From positions 1-64,000 of the forward strand of contig CALWJY010000001.1 of the NCBI GenBank assembly GCA_944381135.1: a DNA stretch of 64,000 nucleotides, in the 5' to 3' direction. This stretch comes from an uncultured Clostridia bacterium. Lineage in GTDB: Bacteria > Bacillota > Clostridia > Christensenellales > UBA1242. The notes beneath the pieces are model-generated. The model saw only the letters and a list, made by a program, of their open reading frames with translations. It did no database searches and was not told the origin of the DNA. This document shows positions 8,184 to 17,633 of this stretch, in pieces (the stretch's first letter is position 1; each line of letters opens with the position of its first letter). The position numbers were made by a program, and so were the translations under genes.

Positions 8184-10241
8184 ATGGCAATAAATTTGTT
8201 GTCACCAAGAATTTATAATCGAATTGCGGCGGGCGAGGTTGTTGAAAGACCGGCATCTGTCGTCAAAGAACTTGTTGAAAACAGTTTGGATGCGGGTGCA
8301 ACACAAATTAGAGTTGAAATCGCTGAAGGCGGAATCAAGAAAATTTCCGTTTCGGACAATGGTTGTGGAATTTCAAAAGAAGATTTGCCACTTGCTTTTT
8401 TGCCACATGCCACAAGCAAAATTTCCAATCTTGAAGATTTGGACGAGATTGCAACTTTAGGGTTTCGTGGTGAGGCGCTTGCAAGCATTGCGTCAGTTTC
8501 GATGGTCAGTTTGACAACCAAAACAAAGGGCGAAGAGACAGGTCACAGAATTGAAGCCAACGGCGGAGAAATTTCAAAAATCAGCGAAGTTGCAAGGCTT
8601 GACGGAACAACAATCACTGTGGACAATTTGTTCTACAACACTCCAGCACGCGCAAAATTTTTGAAGAAACCAAAATCGGAAGAGGGCGAGGTGACGCATC
8701 TTTTTGAAAAGTTCATGATGGCGCATCCTGAAGTGGACTTTTGCTATGTTGTGGACGGAAAAGAAATCTACAACCACTCTTCAGGCACTTTGGATGAAGT
8801 GATTTATCTCATCTATGGGCGTGAGGTTTTTGACAACCTTTTAAAACTTGATTTTCAGGATGAGAACATCAAGGTGAGTGGATATGTTGTCTCTCCAAAA
8901 ATGACGCGTCCAAACAGAACCTATCAAACCTTGTTTGTCAACGGCAGATATGTTGAAAACTATATGGTTTCGGCGTGCGTTCAGGGAGTGTTTGAGCGCA
9001 TGATTATGAAAGGCAGATTTCCAATCTATGTCATCAAACTTGAAATGCCTTTTGACAAGGTGGATGTCAATGTTCATCCAAACAAAAAGGAAGTTAAGTT
9101 TGAAAATTCTTCGCGTGTTTTTGGTGTCATCAGGCGTGCAGTCGAAAAGGCACTTGTTTCAAGCAATTTGATTGCCGATTTTGAATATTCCGAAAAAGAA
9201 GAGAAAGAATGGAGCAAATTCAGCATAAAGGGTGACGAAAATTTGGCTCAAACCGGTTTCAACGCCATTCAAGACAGAAAATATGAAAAATTGCGTGACG
9301 GTGAGGGTGCAAGTTATGTTGTTTCCGTTGATGATGACAGTATGAAAGAGAAAATTCTCTCACCAAAGGACTATCAAAAGAAAGGCATTGACATCATCAA
9401 TATGCCAAACTTTTCGTCAGTCAAATCGGACGCCGAAAGCAAGAAGAACCGCAAAGGCGGAAACATTTTCTTTGACCATTCGGGAGACAGTCTGTTGCAC
9501 GAAGTTGAAATTTCTGTGCAAAAAGATGAAGAGGATGCTCAAAAACTTGCCGAAAATTCCAAAGAGGCTGACACAACACAAGCGGATGTTTTTGGCGAGG
9601 TGAGGCAGGAAAATGGGCAAGAATTTGCAAAAAGAACACCAAACTTCGTTGAGGAAAAGTTTTTGAAAGTTGGTGCAGATGAAATCAAAATTGTTGGCGT
9701 GGTGTTTAGGACCTACATCATCACTGAATTTGACGACAGCATTTATGTCATCGACCAGCACGCTATGCACGAAAGACAGAATTATGACAAATTGAAAGCG
9801 CAAATTGAAAATCACAATGTTGCAAAACAAGATTTGCTTTTGCCATATGAAATCAATTTGCTCTCCAAAGACCGCGAGAAAATGGAAAACGCTTTGGACA
9901 ATTTGCACCAAATTGGTTTTGAAATTCAGCAAAATGGTGGAAACTTCAAAGTGACAAGTGTGCCTTTTGTGCTTTCTGGAATTGACATGAACAAGTTTTT
10001 GCAAGAAATTTTGCAAGAGGATGTGATTGGCGAAAAGACGGCAAGTGGACTTATCAACGAAAAACTTTGTCAGTCGGCATGTAAGCATTCAATCAGAGCA
10101 GGCGACAACATTTCAAAGGACGAAATCATGTTTTTGATTGACAAAATCAAGGACGGCGTGACTCTTTGTCCACACGGCAGACCAATCATTGTGAAAATCA
10201 CAAGAAAAGAACTTGAAAAAATGTTTAAAAGAACATTGTGA
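8184..10241 (+). CDS. mutL: DNA mismatch repair endonuclease MutL
   Basis: A 685-aa MutL. The N-terminal GHKL ATPase shows IAAGEVVERPASVVKELVEN, DNGCGI and GFRGEAL. A poorly conserved acidic linker (about 330-490) leads to the dimerisation domain. Endonuclease-type residues are present: DQHAMHERQNYD (the usual final Glu is Asp), SACKHSI and CPHGRP, so it probably nicks the daughter strand as in bacteria without MutH. AAAAGGAGG lies just before the ATG. It follows mutS and precedes miaA, the standard Firmicutes order. Confidence 0.98.
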   Translation: MAINLLSPRIYNRIAAGEVVERPASVVKELVENSLDAGATQIRVEIAEGGIKKISVSDNGCGISKEDLPLAFLPHATSKISNLEDLDEIATLGFRGEALASIASVSMVSLTTKTKGEETGHRIEANGGEISKISEVARLDGTTITVDNLFYNTPARAKFLKKPKSEEGEVTHLFEKFMMAHPEVDFCYVVDGKEIYNHSSGTLDEVIYLIYGREVFDNLLKLDFQDENIKVSGYVVSPKMTRPNRTYQTLFVNGRYVENYMVSACVQGVFERMIMKGRFPIYVIKLEMPFDKVDVNVHPNKKEVKFENSSRVFGVIRRAVEKALVSSNLIADFEYSEKEEKEWSKFSIKGDENLAQTGFNAIQDRKYEKLRDGEGASYVVSVDDDSMKEKILSPKDYQKKGIDIINMPNFSSVKSDAESKKNRKGGNIFFDHSGDSLLHEVEISVQKDEEDAQKLAENSKEADTTQADVFGEVRQENGQEFAKRTPNFVEEKFLKVGADEIKIVGVVFRTYIITEFDDSIYVIDQHAMHERQNYDKLKAQIENHNVAKQDLLLPYEINLLSKDREKMENALDNLHQIGFEIQQNGGNFKVTSVPFVLSGIDMNKFLQEILQEDVIGEKTASGLINEKLCQSACKHSIRAGDNISKDEIMFLIDKIKDGVTLCPHGRPIIVKITRKELEKMFKRTL

Positions 10242-10273
10242 AATCTATAATTTGTTGAAAAAGTGAAAAATAT

Positions 10274-11191
10274 ATGGAAGAAAAGAAAGATAAGGTCATT
10301 TTCATTCTTGGGCCAACAGCGGTGGGCAAAAGTTTTGTCAGCGTAAGCCTTGCAAAAAAAATTAATGGAGAAATCATTTCGGCAGACAGCGTTCAGATTT
10401 TCAAGGGGCTTGACATCGGCTCGGCAAAAGTGACAAAAGATGAAATGGGCGGAATTGTCCACCATGCAATTGACATATGTGAGCCAGAGGACAGTTTCAC
10501 AGTTTTTGATTTTGTGGAATACACAAAGAAGAAAATCAAGGAAATTTGCGCGCGAGGAAAACTTCCAATTGTGGTTGGTGGAACGGGGCTTTATGTCAAG
10601 GCGCTGACGCAGGGCTTCAATTTTGGCGGAGTGGATAAGGATGAAAATTTAAGGCAAAAATTGGAACAGATTGCGGACGAAAAAGGAAATGATGCACTGT
10701 TTGAAATGTTGAAAGAAAAAGATGTAAGTTTGGCGGAAAAAACAGACAGATTCAACCGTGTCAGGCTTGTCCGAGCACTTGAGATTGCTTTTTCAAAAGG
10801 TGAGAAAATCACTTCAAGCGTGGAATTTGAATCACTTTTGATTGTATTGACAAAACCGCGAGAAGAGTTATATCAAGCCATCAATGTGCGCGTTGACAAG
10901 ATGATTGAAGACGGGCTTGTGCAAGAGGTTGAGGGCTTGAAAAGGCGCGGGCTTAGTGAAGAAAACCAATCTATGCACGCGATTGGATATAAAGAAGTGT
11001 TGGCATTTTTGGATGGCAAAATTGCCAAAGATGAGATGATTTCGCTTGTCAAACAACACAGCCGAAACTATGCCAAAAGGCAGATGACTTTTTTGCGCGG
11101 GATGAAAGATGTCCATATGGTTGACATGCAAAATGTGACAGATGGGCTTATGGAAGTTGAAAAATTGGTGGGAGAATATTTGAAAAAGTGA
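10274..11191 (+). CDS. miaA: tRNA dimethylallyltransferase
   Basis: A 305-aa enzyme that transfers dimethylallyl from DMAPP to A37 of tRNAs, giving the i6A substrate for MiaB. The P-loop GPTAVGKS is near residue 14, followed by ISADSVQIFKGLDIGSAK and VVGGTGLYVKAL, all characteristic. It has the expected length. It follows mutL by 32 bases. No Shine-Dalgarno site precedes the ATG; a TATAAT at 10246-10251 would give a short leader of roughly 16 bases, so it may have its own promoter besides mutL read-through. Confidence 0.97.
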   Translation: MEEKKDKVIFILGPTAVGKSFVSVSLAKKINGEIISADSVQIFKGLDIGSAKVTKDEMGGIVHHAIDICEPEDSFTVFDFVEYTKKKIKEICARGKLPIVVGGTGLYVKALTQGFNFGGVDKDENLRQKLEQIADEKGNDALFEMLKEKDVSLAEKTDRFNRVRLVRALEIAFSKGEKITSSVEFESLLIVLTKPREELYQAINVRVDKMIEDGLVQEVEGLKRRGLSEENQSMHAIGYKEVLAFLDGKIAKDEMISLVKQHSRNYAKRQMTFLRGMKDVHMVDMQNVTDGLMEVEKLVGEYLKK

Positions 11192-11219
11192 GATTTTCAA
11201 AAGAAATGAGGTTATTTTA

Positions 11220-12458
11220 ATGAAAAACAAATTGATTGATGAAGAAAAACTGAGCAAAATTGAAGAGATTGAAAAGAAATTGGAGGGCAAATTTAAGGAA
11301 ATTGAAAAAATTGCGCTCATAAATCAGAAAAAAGTGCTTGACGCGTTTTCTGAAATTGGCGTGACGACTTCACATTTCGCCGGCACAACGGGCTATGGCT
11401 ACACCGACAAGGGCAGAGACGATTTTGCAAGAGTTGTTGCCAAAATTTTTGGCGCTGAGGATGCCATTTGTTCGCCACATCTCACTTGCGGAACACACAC
11501 AATTGCAACGGCGCTCTATGGACTTTTGCGTCCAAAAGATTTGATGGTTTCCATAACGGGCGACCTATATGACACACTTCATGACACTCTTTATGGCAAA
11601 GACAATGGAAGTCTTGAAAGTTTGGGTATTGATTTCAAATTCATTGATTTGCTCTCTGACGAAAGTTTTGACGAAGAAAAAATTTTCAAAACCGTCAAAA
11701 AACACAAGCCAAGAGTGGTTTTTGTTCAGAAATCGAGAGGATATTCCAACAGACGCGCACTTTCTTGCACTGAAATGGAACCAATTTTCAAAAAAATCAA
11801 GGAACTTTCGCCTAAAACTTTCATTGTTGTGGACAACTGCTATGGCGAATTTGTGGAAGAAATTGAACCAACCAATGTCGGCGCAGATGTTTGCATGGGG
11901 TCGTTCATAAAAAATTTGGGAGGCTCACTTGCTCCAACGGGCGGATATATTGTCGGCACAAAGGAGGCAATTGGAAAAATTGAAAACCGCTTCACTTGTC
12001 CATCTCTTGGGCGCGAAACGGGCAGTTATGAGGGTGGCTATCGCCTTTTCTATCAAGGACTTTTCCTTGCGCCACATGTTGTCAGCCAAGCGGTGAAAGG
12101 AAGTTTGCTTATTGGTGAAGTGATGAAAGCGCAGGGGTATAAAATTATCCCAGAGACTGATGCAAAATGTTGTGACATAATCAAAAGTGTGGTTTTTGAC
12201 ACGCAAGAAGAACTCATCTCTTTTGTGCAACTCATTCAAAGGCTTTCACCGGTGGACAGCACATTTGTGCCTGTTCCATACGCAATGGCGGGCTACACCA
12301 CCGATGTCATCATGGCTGCAGGAACTTTTGTTGAGGGGGCAAGTTTGGAACTTTCTTGCGACAGTCCAATCAAAAAGCCATACATTGCCTATTTTCAAGG
12401 TGGCATAACATATGAGCAACTTCGTCTTGTCGCCATTGCACTTCTTGAATTAAAATGA
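11220..12458 (+). CDS. PLP-dependent methionine gamma-lyase family protein (YnbB-like)
   Basis: A 412-aa fold-type I PLP enzyme of the family once called aluminium-resistance protein. An N-terminal charged helix precedes FAGTTGYGYTDKGRD. Later come the cofactor-side VVDNCYGEF strand and the presumed Schiff-base lysine in GSFIKNLGGSLAPTGGY. Relatives are annotated as cystathionine beta-lyase or methionine gamma-lyase-like, but the true substrate is not established. In Bacillus the same family gene lies downstream of miaA-hfq; here hfq is absent and the gene directly follows miaA by 28 bases. It ends the mutS-mutL-miaA run. Confidence 0.85.
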   Translation: MKNKLIDEEKLSKIEEIEKKLEGKFKEIEKIALINQKKVLDAFSEIGVTTSHFAGTTGYGYTDKGRDDFARVVAKIFGAEDAICSPHLTCGTHTIATALYGLLRPKDLMVSITGDLYDTLHDTLYGKDNGSLESLGIDFKFIDLLSDESFDEEKIFKTVKKHKPRVVFVQKSRGYSNRRALSCTEMEPIFKKIKELSPKTFIVVDNCYGEFVEEIEPTNVGADVCMGSFIKNLGGSLAPTGGYIVGTKEAIGKIENRFTCPSLGRETGSYEGGYRLFYQGLFLAPHVVSQAVKGSLLIGEVMKAQGYKIIPETDAKCCDIIKSVVFDTQEELISFVQLIQRLSPVDSTFVPVPYAMAGYTTDVIMAAGTFVEGASLELSCDSPIKKPYIAYFQGGITYEQLRLVAIALLELK

Positions 12459-12523
12459 TGAATTTTTGTTTAGCGAAACTCAACCTCCAAATTGAGATGT
12501 TAAGCAAAATTTAAAACAAATTT

Positions 12524-12550
12524 AGAACAGCAAATTGCTGTTCTTTTTCT
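12524..12550 (+). terminator. Rho-independent terminator after YnbB-like gene
   Basis: A perfect palindrome at 12524-12544 (AGAACAGCAA and TTGCTGTTCT around one base) followed by a T run. It closes the mutS-miaA-ynbB transcript about 65 bases after the last stop codon. Confidence 0.85.
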
Positions 12551-12574
12551 TCTTTTATATTAATAAGATAAAAT

Positions 12575-13198
12575 ATGGTCAAGTCCTATAAAGCACATTC
12601 ATTCATAAATGGGTTGCGATTTTCGTGTGCGAATGCCATAAAGGCAAACAAAGTGAAAATCATCATAACTTTCATTTTGATTTTGGTGGCAATTTTCACG
12701 GGGGTTTTTATTGCGGTTCGAAGTCACAACACATACTCACTCTATAATCTTCAAGAAATTTCGCTTGATGATTTCTATTCCGGCATGGCTGCCTCGGCGT
12801 CCGCTTTTGGCTCGCGCACACTTTCGCTTTTCATCAATGTGACAATTCTTGTGTGCCTTTCATTTTCACCATATCTTTTTCCATTGTCACTGATTTTGTT
12901 TGTCTATCGTGGATATTTGTTTGGTCTGAACTTTGCACTGATTTTCATTTTCTATGGTGTTGGTTCAATTTTCACGGCAGTCATCATCATTCTTCCTTGC
13001 CAACTTTTGACGCTTTTCGTCATGGTGATTTTCTATCTTGTGCTTGAACGAATGAATTGCAATTGCAGGCGTTTTGGGAAAGGTGATTGCAATCGTTTGT
13101 TCTACATCTTGGCGGGGTTTGTGCTTTTGGTTTTAATCAACCTTGTTGAAACCTTGCTTTTGTGCCTCTTGAGTGGCAGGGTGATTATGGTCATTTAA
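12575..13198 (+). CDS. spoIIM: stage II sporulation protein M family membrane protein
   Basis: A 207-aa multi-pass membrane protein of the SpoIIM/DUF95 family. TM segments are near residues 25-48, 85-110, 115-150 and 172-195. In spore formers SpoIIM joins SpoIID and SpoIIP in peptidoglycan remodelling during engulfment. The VRSHNTYSL and YRGYLFGLNFALI segments fit the family. There is no Shine-Dalgarno site before the ATG; a TATATT lies at 12556-12561, so the leader may be very short. It sits next to dacF, another sporulation-linked wall gene. Confidence 0.8.
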   Translation: MVKSYKAHSFINGLRFSCANAIKANKVKIIITFILILVAIFTGVFIAVRSHNTYSLYNLQEISLDDFYSGMAASASAFGSRTLSLFINVTILVCLSFSPYLFPLSLILFVYRGYLFGLNFALIFIFYGVGSIFTAVIIILPCQLLTLFVMVIFYLVLERMNCNCRRFGKGDCNRLFYILAGFVLLVLINLVETLLLCLLSGRVIMVI

Positions 13199-13351
13199 CT
13201 TTCCTTTTGTTGTGCAAATTAAAACAAGATTTTAATTTTTGTGATTATAGAAATGGTTTGTGAAATTCATTTTGACATTTTAAATCAAAAAAGGTTGACG
13301 AATAAAAACCGAATGATTGAAAAAACTATTTAACAAAAGGAGATTTGGAAG

Positions 13352-14512
13352 ATGAGAAAAATTTACATATCTTGTGTATTATGCATACTTGCATTCGCCA
13401 TATTTTGTGGTGGTATGCAAGGTTTGACGCATTTTGTTTATGCCTCAAATGATGTTGACATCACAAGCAAAAGTGCAATTTTGATGGAATATGACAGCGG
13501 AGAAGTTTTGTTTGCAAAAGACGAAACTCAGCATTTGCCGGTTGCCAGCATGGTGAAGATGATGACAATTTTGATTGCACTCGAAGAACTTGACGCGGGA
13601 AACATCTCACTTGACACGCTCATCACAACAACTGAAAATGCGTCAAGCATGGGTGGGTCACAAGTGTTCATTGACCCTTATGTTGACTATTCCTTTGAGG
13701 ACCTTTTGAAGTCGGTCATCATGGCATCGGCAAACGATGCGTCCGTTGCGCTTGCGGAATATTTCAACGGGAATGAAAAGGCTTTTGTCAACCGCATGAA
13801 CAAGCGTGCCAAAGAACTTGGCATGACTGACACAAACTATGTCAACTGCACTGGACTTCCAGCACCGGAGCAATATTCTTCTGCAAAGGACACTGCCATT
13901 TTGTTGAAAGAAATTATGAAACATGAAACCTATCATGCCTACAGCACCATTTGGATGGACGAACTTGTGCATCCATCTGGGCGCAAGACCGAACTTGTCA
14001 ACACAAACAGATTGATTAGATATTATCAAGGTTGTGACGGCGGAAAAACAGGCTCGACAAATGAAGCAGGATGTTGTCTTGGGGCGTCTGCAAAACGCGG
14101 TGACATGAGGTTGATTTCAGTGGTTGTTGGTGCGCCAAACAGCAAGACCCGCTTCAATGAAAGTGCCACACTTTTCAACTACGGCTTTGCAAATTTTGAA
14201 AGTGAAAAACTTGTCAAAACAGACACACCAATTTCAAATGTAGCTATTTCAAAAGGAAAAATTGACGCTGTTGATGTGTTTGCGCAGGAAGATTTTTCGG
14301 CAGTTGTGAAGAAAGGTGACACATCGGGATATGAGGTCAGCGTGGAAGTGGAAGAGAAGGTTAAAGCACCAACAAAGGCAGGACAACAAGTTGGAGAAGT
14401 TGTGGTCACAAGAAACGGAAACATTGTCAAAAGAATTCCAATTGTTGTCAAAGAAGACATCAAACATCTGTCATACTTTGAAACCGCACAAAAAGTGATT
14501 AATGAGTGGTAA
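13352..14512 (+). CDS. dacF: D-alanyl-D-alanine carboxypeptidase (DacF/PBP5 type)
   Basis: A 386-aa secreted serine peptidase (S11). It has a signal peptide (about 1-31), SMVK with catalytic Ser66 and Lys69, SAN at 126-128, and KTG at 232-234. It removes the terminal D-Ala of stem peptides and so limits cross-linking. The C-terminal part (about 280-386) is the usual beta-rich PBP5-C domain, followed by a short hydrophilic end without a clear amphipathic anchor. AAAGGAG precedes the ATG by nine bases. DacF rather than DacA is inferred from the adjacency to spoIIM and scpAB, as in Bacillus and Clostridium, so the subtype is less certain. Confidence 0.88.
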   Translation: MRKIYISCVLCILAFAIFCGGMQGLTHFVYASNDVDITSKSAILMEYDSGEVLFAKDETQHLPVASMVKMMTILIALEELDAGNISLDTLITTTENASSMGGSQVFIDPYVDYSFEDLLKSVIMASANDASVALAEYFNGNEKAFVNRMNKRAKELGMTDTNYVNCTGLPAPEQYSSAKDTAILLKEIMKHETYHAYSTIWMDELVHPSGRKTELVNTNRLIRYYQGCDGGKTGSTNEAGCCLGASAKRGDMRLISVVVGAPNSKTRFNESATLFNYGFANFESEKLVKTDTPISNVAISKGKIDAVDVFAQEDFSAVVKKGDTSGYEVSVEVEEKVKAPTKAGQQVGEVVVTRNGNIVKRIPIVVKEDIKHLSYFETAQKVINEW

Positions 14513-14739
14513 AACCAAAACGCAATCGAAAGGTTGTCAACCAAAATTGAAAATGAGCAAATGAAACGGATGATGCAAAAATTGTGAATGAAAAATGAAA
14601 TGTATGTTAAATAAAAATTGGGAAATGAATGTTTGGTGAAAATTTAATGAAACAAATTTTTAAATGAAATTTTCAAACAAAAATTAAACCACGAATTAAG
14701 TCCATTTAACTATTAATTAAATCCATAATGAATTGACAG

Positions 14740-14764
14740 AAAAAGCGAAACTTCGCTTTTTTTG
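14740..14764 (+). terminator. terminator between dacF and scpA
   Basis: AAAAAGCGAA and TTCGCTTTTT form a ten-base stem around two bases, running into further Ts. It separates dacF from the scpA promoter. Confidence 0.85.
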
Positions 14765-14774
14765 TTTTATTTGC

Positions 14775-14810
14775 TTGATTTTGCGGTGCTTAACATGATA
14801 TACTTTTTGT
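14775..14810 (+). promoter_or_regulatory. leaderless promoter of scpA
   Basis: TTGATT at 14775-14780, an 18-base spacer, and TGA-TATACT (extended -10) ending at 14804. The GTG start of scpA is six bases further on. There is no room for a Shine-Dalgarno site. Confidence 0.7.
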
Positions 14811-15665
14811 GTGAAAACTGCAGAGCAACAAATCACAGAACAACAGGAAGAATTGAAGTCGCAGCAAGGCGAAGTTTCAGAAGCTCAAAACGAAATGGCA
14901 GGCAATGGCGAAACAACAACCGCGCAAGGTGACATGCTTTTAAATTCTGACACATACCGCTTTAAATTGGACAATTTTGAGGGTCCATTGGATTTATTGT
15001 TGCACCTCATCAAAGAGGCAAAACTTGACATTGCCACAGTCAAACTTGCGGACATCACGGAGCAATATTTGGAATATATGCAAGACATCAAGAATGTGGA
15101 CATGGACAAGGCGAGTGAGTTCATCACAGTGGCGGCAACCTTGATTGAAATCAAATCAAAAAGCGTTCTGCCTGTGGAGCAAGAGGAAGTCCCTGAGGAA
15201 GAGGATGACGAGGCTTTGCTTTTGCGTAGGCTGAAAGAATATGAACTTTTCAAAGAGGTTGGGAAAGACCTTAAACAAATTGAAGATGTTGGAAAGTTAT
15301 ATCGCGCGCCAGGCAAAGAAACTGAGAAAGTGAAAGTCATCATGAAAGACATGGTGCTTGACCAACTTCTTGACGCCTTTGCAAAACTTATGACGCGTGA
15401 AGAGCTGAAAAAGGCAGTTCAAAACGAGCAACCAAAGAAGATTGTCAAAGACCGCTTCACAGTTGCAGAAAAAATCATTGAAATTCGAAATTTTGCCAAA
15501 GAAAGAAAGCGCTTTGAGTTTGAAGAATTGTTTGATGACGATTTGACAAAAAGTGAACTTATCAACACATTTTTGGCGCTTTTGGAACTTTTGAAATTGC
15601 AGACGGTGAAAGTGATTCAAGGCGAAATTTTTGGGCATATCATCATAACAGCAAACGAGGTGTGA
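14811..15665 (+). CDS. scpA: segregation and condensation protein A (kleisin)
   Basis: A 284-aa kleisin that bridges the Smc ATPase heads and works with ScpB in chromosome condensation. The conserved core begins at about residue 50 with YRFKLDNFEGPLDLLLHLI, continues through EIKSKSVLP and ends in a winged-helix region (FEELFDDDLTKSELINTFLALLEL). The first about 45 residues are a Gln/Glu-rich extension not usual in the family. Translation starts at GTG; TATACT six bases upstream suggests a leaderless message. ScpB follows after one base. Confidence 0.96.
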   Translation: MKTAEQQITEQQEELKSQQGEVSEAQNEMAGNGETTTAQGDMLLNSDTYRFKLDNFEGPLDLLLHLIKEAKLDIATVKLADITEQYLEYMQDIKNVDMDKASEFITVAATLIEIKSKSVLPVEQEEVPEEEDDEALLLRRLKEYELFKEVGKDLKQIEDVGKLYRAPGKETEKVKVIMKDMVLDQLLDAFAKLMTREELKKAVQNEQPKKIVKDRFTVAEKIIEIRNFAKERKRFEFEELFDDDLTKSELINTFLALLELLKLQTVKVIQGEIFGHIIITANEV

Positions 15666-15666
15666 A

Positions 15667-16323
15667 ATGAATGTTGAAAACAAAAAAGACCTTAAAGAAA
15701 TTGTGCTTTCAATTCTTTTCGTGGCAGGCGAGGGGATTGAAAAAGACTTTATCATGCAAAAACTCAACCTCACTGACAAAGAACTTTCAAAGGTGATTGA
15801 CGAACTAAAGAAAGAATATGACGGCGACAAAGGCATTCACATCATCACCTACAAAAACAAAGTGCAACTTGCGTCAAATCCGGCATATTCCGAATATATC
15901 AGCGAGGTTCTCAACCCAATTCGTGAAAAATCTTTGACGCGCGCGGCACTTGAAACGCTGGCAATTATTGCATACAAACAACCAATCACAAAACTTGAAA
16001 TTGAGGACATCAGACGCGTGAATTGTGACTATGCTGTGCAAATTTTGGTTGACCAAAACATGATTGAAGTTGTTGGCAGAAAAGATGCAGTTGGAAAACC
16101 GCTCCTTTTTGGCACAACTGAAAATTTTTTGAAGAGGTTTAATCTTTCAGACCTTGCCGATTTGCCAGACTATGAGGCACTTTTGGAGAGAATCAAAGTG
16201 ATTGAAGAGGGGCAAGATGAGCAACCACAAAGTGATAGTCTCTATAACGAGTTTAAACTTCCAGAAGAAGAGGAACTTCCGGAATTTTTGAAAGGTGAAG
16301 AGAGCATTCAAAAAGTTGAATAA
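15667..16323 (+). CDS. scpB: segregation and condensation protein B
   Basis: A 218-aa partner of ScpA and Smc with two winged-helix domains. The motif ALETLAIIAYKQPITKLEIE is diagnostic, followed by GRKDAVGKPLLFGTTENFLKRF. The last about 40 residues are acidic. Its start lies one base after the scpA stop, and the GAGGTG before the ATG lies within the last scpA codons, so the two are co-translated in fixed ratio. Confidence 0.97.
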   Translation: MNVENKKDLKEIVLSILFVAGEGIEKDFIMQKLNLTDKELSKVIDELKKEYDGDKGIHIITYKNKVQLASNPAYSEYISEVLNPIREKSLTRAALETLAIIAYKQPITKLEIEDIRRVNCDYAVQILVDQNMIEVVGRKDAVGKPLLFGTTENFLKRFNLSDLADLPDYEALLERIKVIEEGQDEQPQSDSLYNEFKLPEEEELPEFLKGEESIQKVE

Positions 16324-16350
16324 GTGGCAGAACTTTTTGCCACTTTTTTG
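16322..16350 (+). terminator. terminator after scpB
   Basis: AAGTGGCA and TTGCCACTT enclose a short loop, followed by a T run. The stem starts within the scpB stop codon. Confidence 0.85.
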
Positions 16351-16428
16351 TTTATGCAAAATATTAAATCAAGACAAAACAAGACATCGCATTCTTGATG
16401 TTTCCTGTTTAATAATATTTAACAATTC

Positions 16429-16456
16429 GTCACCCTGAGCGTAGTCGAAGGGTCTC
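16429..16456. repeat. dispersed CACCCTGAGC-type repeat
   Basis: One copy of the GTCACCCTGAGCG...GAAGGGTCTC sequence that recurs at 33303-33333 and several times in 41769-41940. It lies in the scpB to small-ORF interval. Similar short repeats are widespread between genes in unrelated bacteria; function unknown. Confidence 0.7.
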
Positions 16457-16559
16457 TTTAAAATTGAGAAACTTGCAGAAATTGTTAACTTCTGTAGAAA
16501 TGTTTTTATTAAAATTCAAAAAGAATGGTATTTGGCAAAATTTAGGCATAAAATGTTTT

Positions 16560-16703
16560 ATGGACAAGCAAAAATCTTATGGTGAAAATTATCAGCAAAC
16601 AAAACTTAAGCACCGATTTTCTCTTCGTTTTGTGCTTATCACCATTTTTTGCTGTGTTTTGACTGTGGCACTTGTTGCAACTTTGGTGGGTGTGCTTCTA
16701 TGA
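16560..16703 (+). CDS. small single-pass membrane protein coupled to M50 protease
   Basis: A 47-aa ORF: a polar, basic N-terminus (MDKQKSYGENYQQTKLKHR) followed by one hydrophobic helix of about 25 residues (RFVLITIFCCVLTVALVATL). Its stop overlaps the start of the protease gene (ATGA). No family is recognised and no Shine-Dalgarno site is clear; TAAAAT ends five bases before the ATG. In Bacillus the SpoIVFB protease is preceded by its regulator SpoIVFA, so a tiny membrane partner at this position is suggestive, but there is no sequence similarity to claim. Confidence 0.45.
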   Translation: MDKQKSYGENYQQTKLKHRFSLRFVLITIFCCVLTVALVATLVGVLL

Positions 16704-17542
16704 AAAAATTTGCAATTCATCCTGTCAGTTTGATTGTTTGGGTTTGGCTTTTGATTGTTCTTGGTCCGCTTCTTGCGTTGTCGTATGTGGTGGCAATTGT
16801 CATTCATGAATTTGGGCATTTTTTTGTTGCAAAACGGTTGGGATATGCTTTGTCGCGCTTTTCCATTTCGCCCTATGGGGTGGCGCTTTCATACTATCAG
16901 CAAAATTTGAACTATGCTGATGAAATCAAAATTGCTTTCGCAGGACCTCTTGCCAATTTGATTTCAGTGCTTTTTGTGCTTGGGTTTTGGTGGATTTTCC
17001 CGTCTGTCTATGCGTTCACAGAAAGTTTTGTGGTTGTCAGCACTCTGCTTGCGCTGTTCAACCTCTTGCCAGCATATCCAATGGACGGCGGGCGAATTTT
17101 CATCGGATGCGCATCGCACTTTATGTCGCAAGAGGTGGCAAGGAAAATCACAATTGTTGTTAACATTGTGTTGAGCATTTTGTTTTTTGCCTTGTTTGTT
17201 GCGTTTATGTTCATCAATTTCAATCCAACCTATTTGCTTTTTGTGTTTTTCTTGGTGGCGGGGGTGTTAGATTTGAAAAGTGTCACAAAGTTTGAAAAAA
17301 TCAACATATTTTGCAAGAAGAGCAAAGATTTTGTTCGCCCTACAATTTTTTGTGTGTCAAAAGATGTCAAACTTAAAGAACTGCTCGGAAAAATGCAAAC
17401 TTCCAAAACTTGTGTTTTCCTTTTGGAACTTGAAAACGGAAAGACTGTTGTTTTAAGCGAAAAGGCAGTCATAAAATTGTTGCTTACAAACAACTATGAC
17501 GCAACATTGTATGAAGTGCTGGAAAAATCAAATAAAAAATGA
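16700..17542 (+). CDS. spoIVFB: site-2 zinc metalloprotease, SpoIVFB-like (M50)
   Basis: A 280-aa intramembrane protease. TM1 is about 8-30, the zinc motif HEFGH is at about 36-40, and the third ligand is in NLLPAYPMDGGRI (about 125). Further TM helices reach about 190. The C-terminal 80 residues (FVRPTIFCVSKDVKLKELL) resemble a CBS-like module, as in SpoIVFB, which cuts pro-sigma-K in spore formers. No sigK is in this window, so the substrate is open. The start overlaps the 47-aa ORF by four bases. A second, RseP-type site-2 protease lies at 38431. Confidence 0.85.
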   Translation: MKKFAIHPVSLIVWVWLLIVLGPLLALSYVVAIVIHEFGHFFVAKRLGYALSRFSISPYGVALSYYQQNLNYADEIKIAFAGPLANLISVLFVLGFWWIFPSVYAFTESFVVVSTLLALFNLLPAYPMDGGRIFIGCASHFMSQEVARKITIVVNIVLSILFFALFVAFMFINFNPTYLLFVFFLVAGVLDLKSVTKFEKINIFCKKSKDFVRPTIFCVSKDVKLKELLGKMQTSKTCVFLLELENGKTVVLSEKAVIKLLLTNNYDATLYEVLEKSNKK

Positions 17543-17633
17543 TGTCGGAATTTGTTGAAAATAATAAAAAAAGAGATAAAAATGGGATATTCTGTCAAAA
17601 ACGGCTCAAAATATGCTTATAAGGAGAGGGAAA

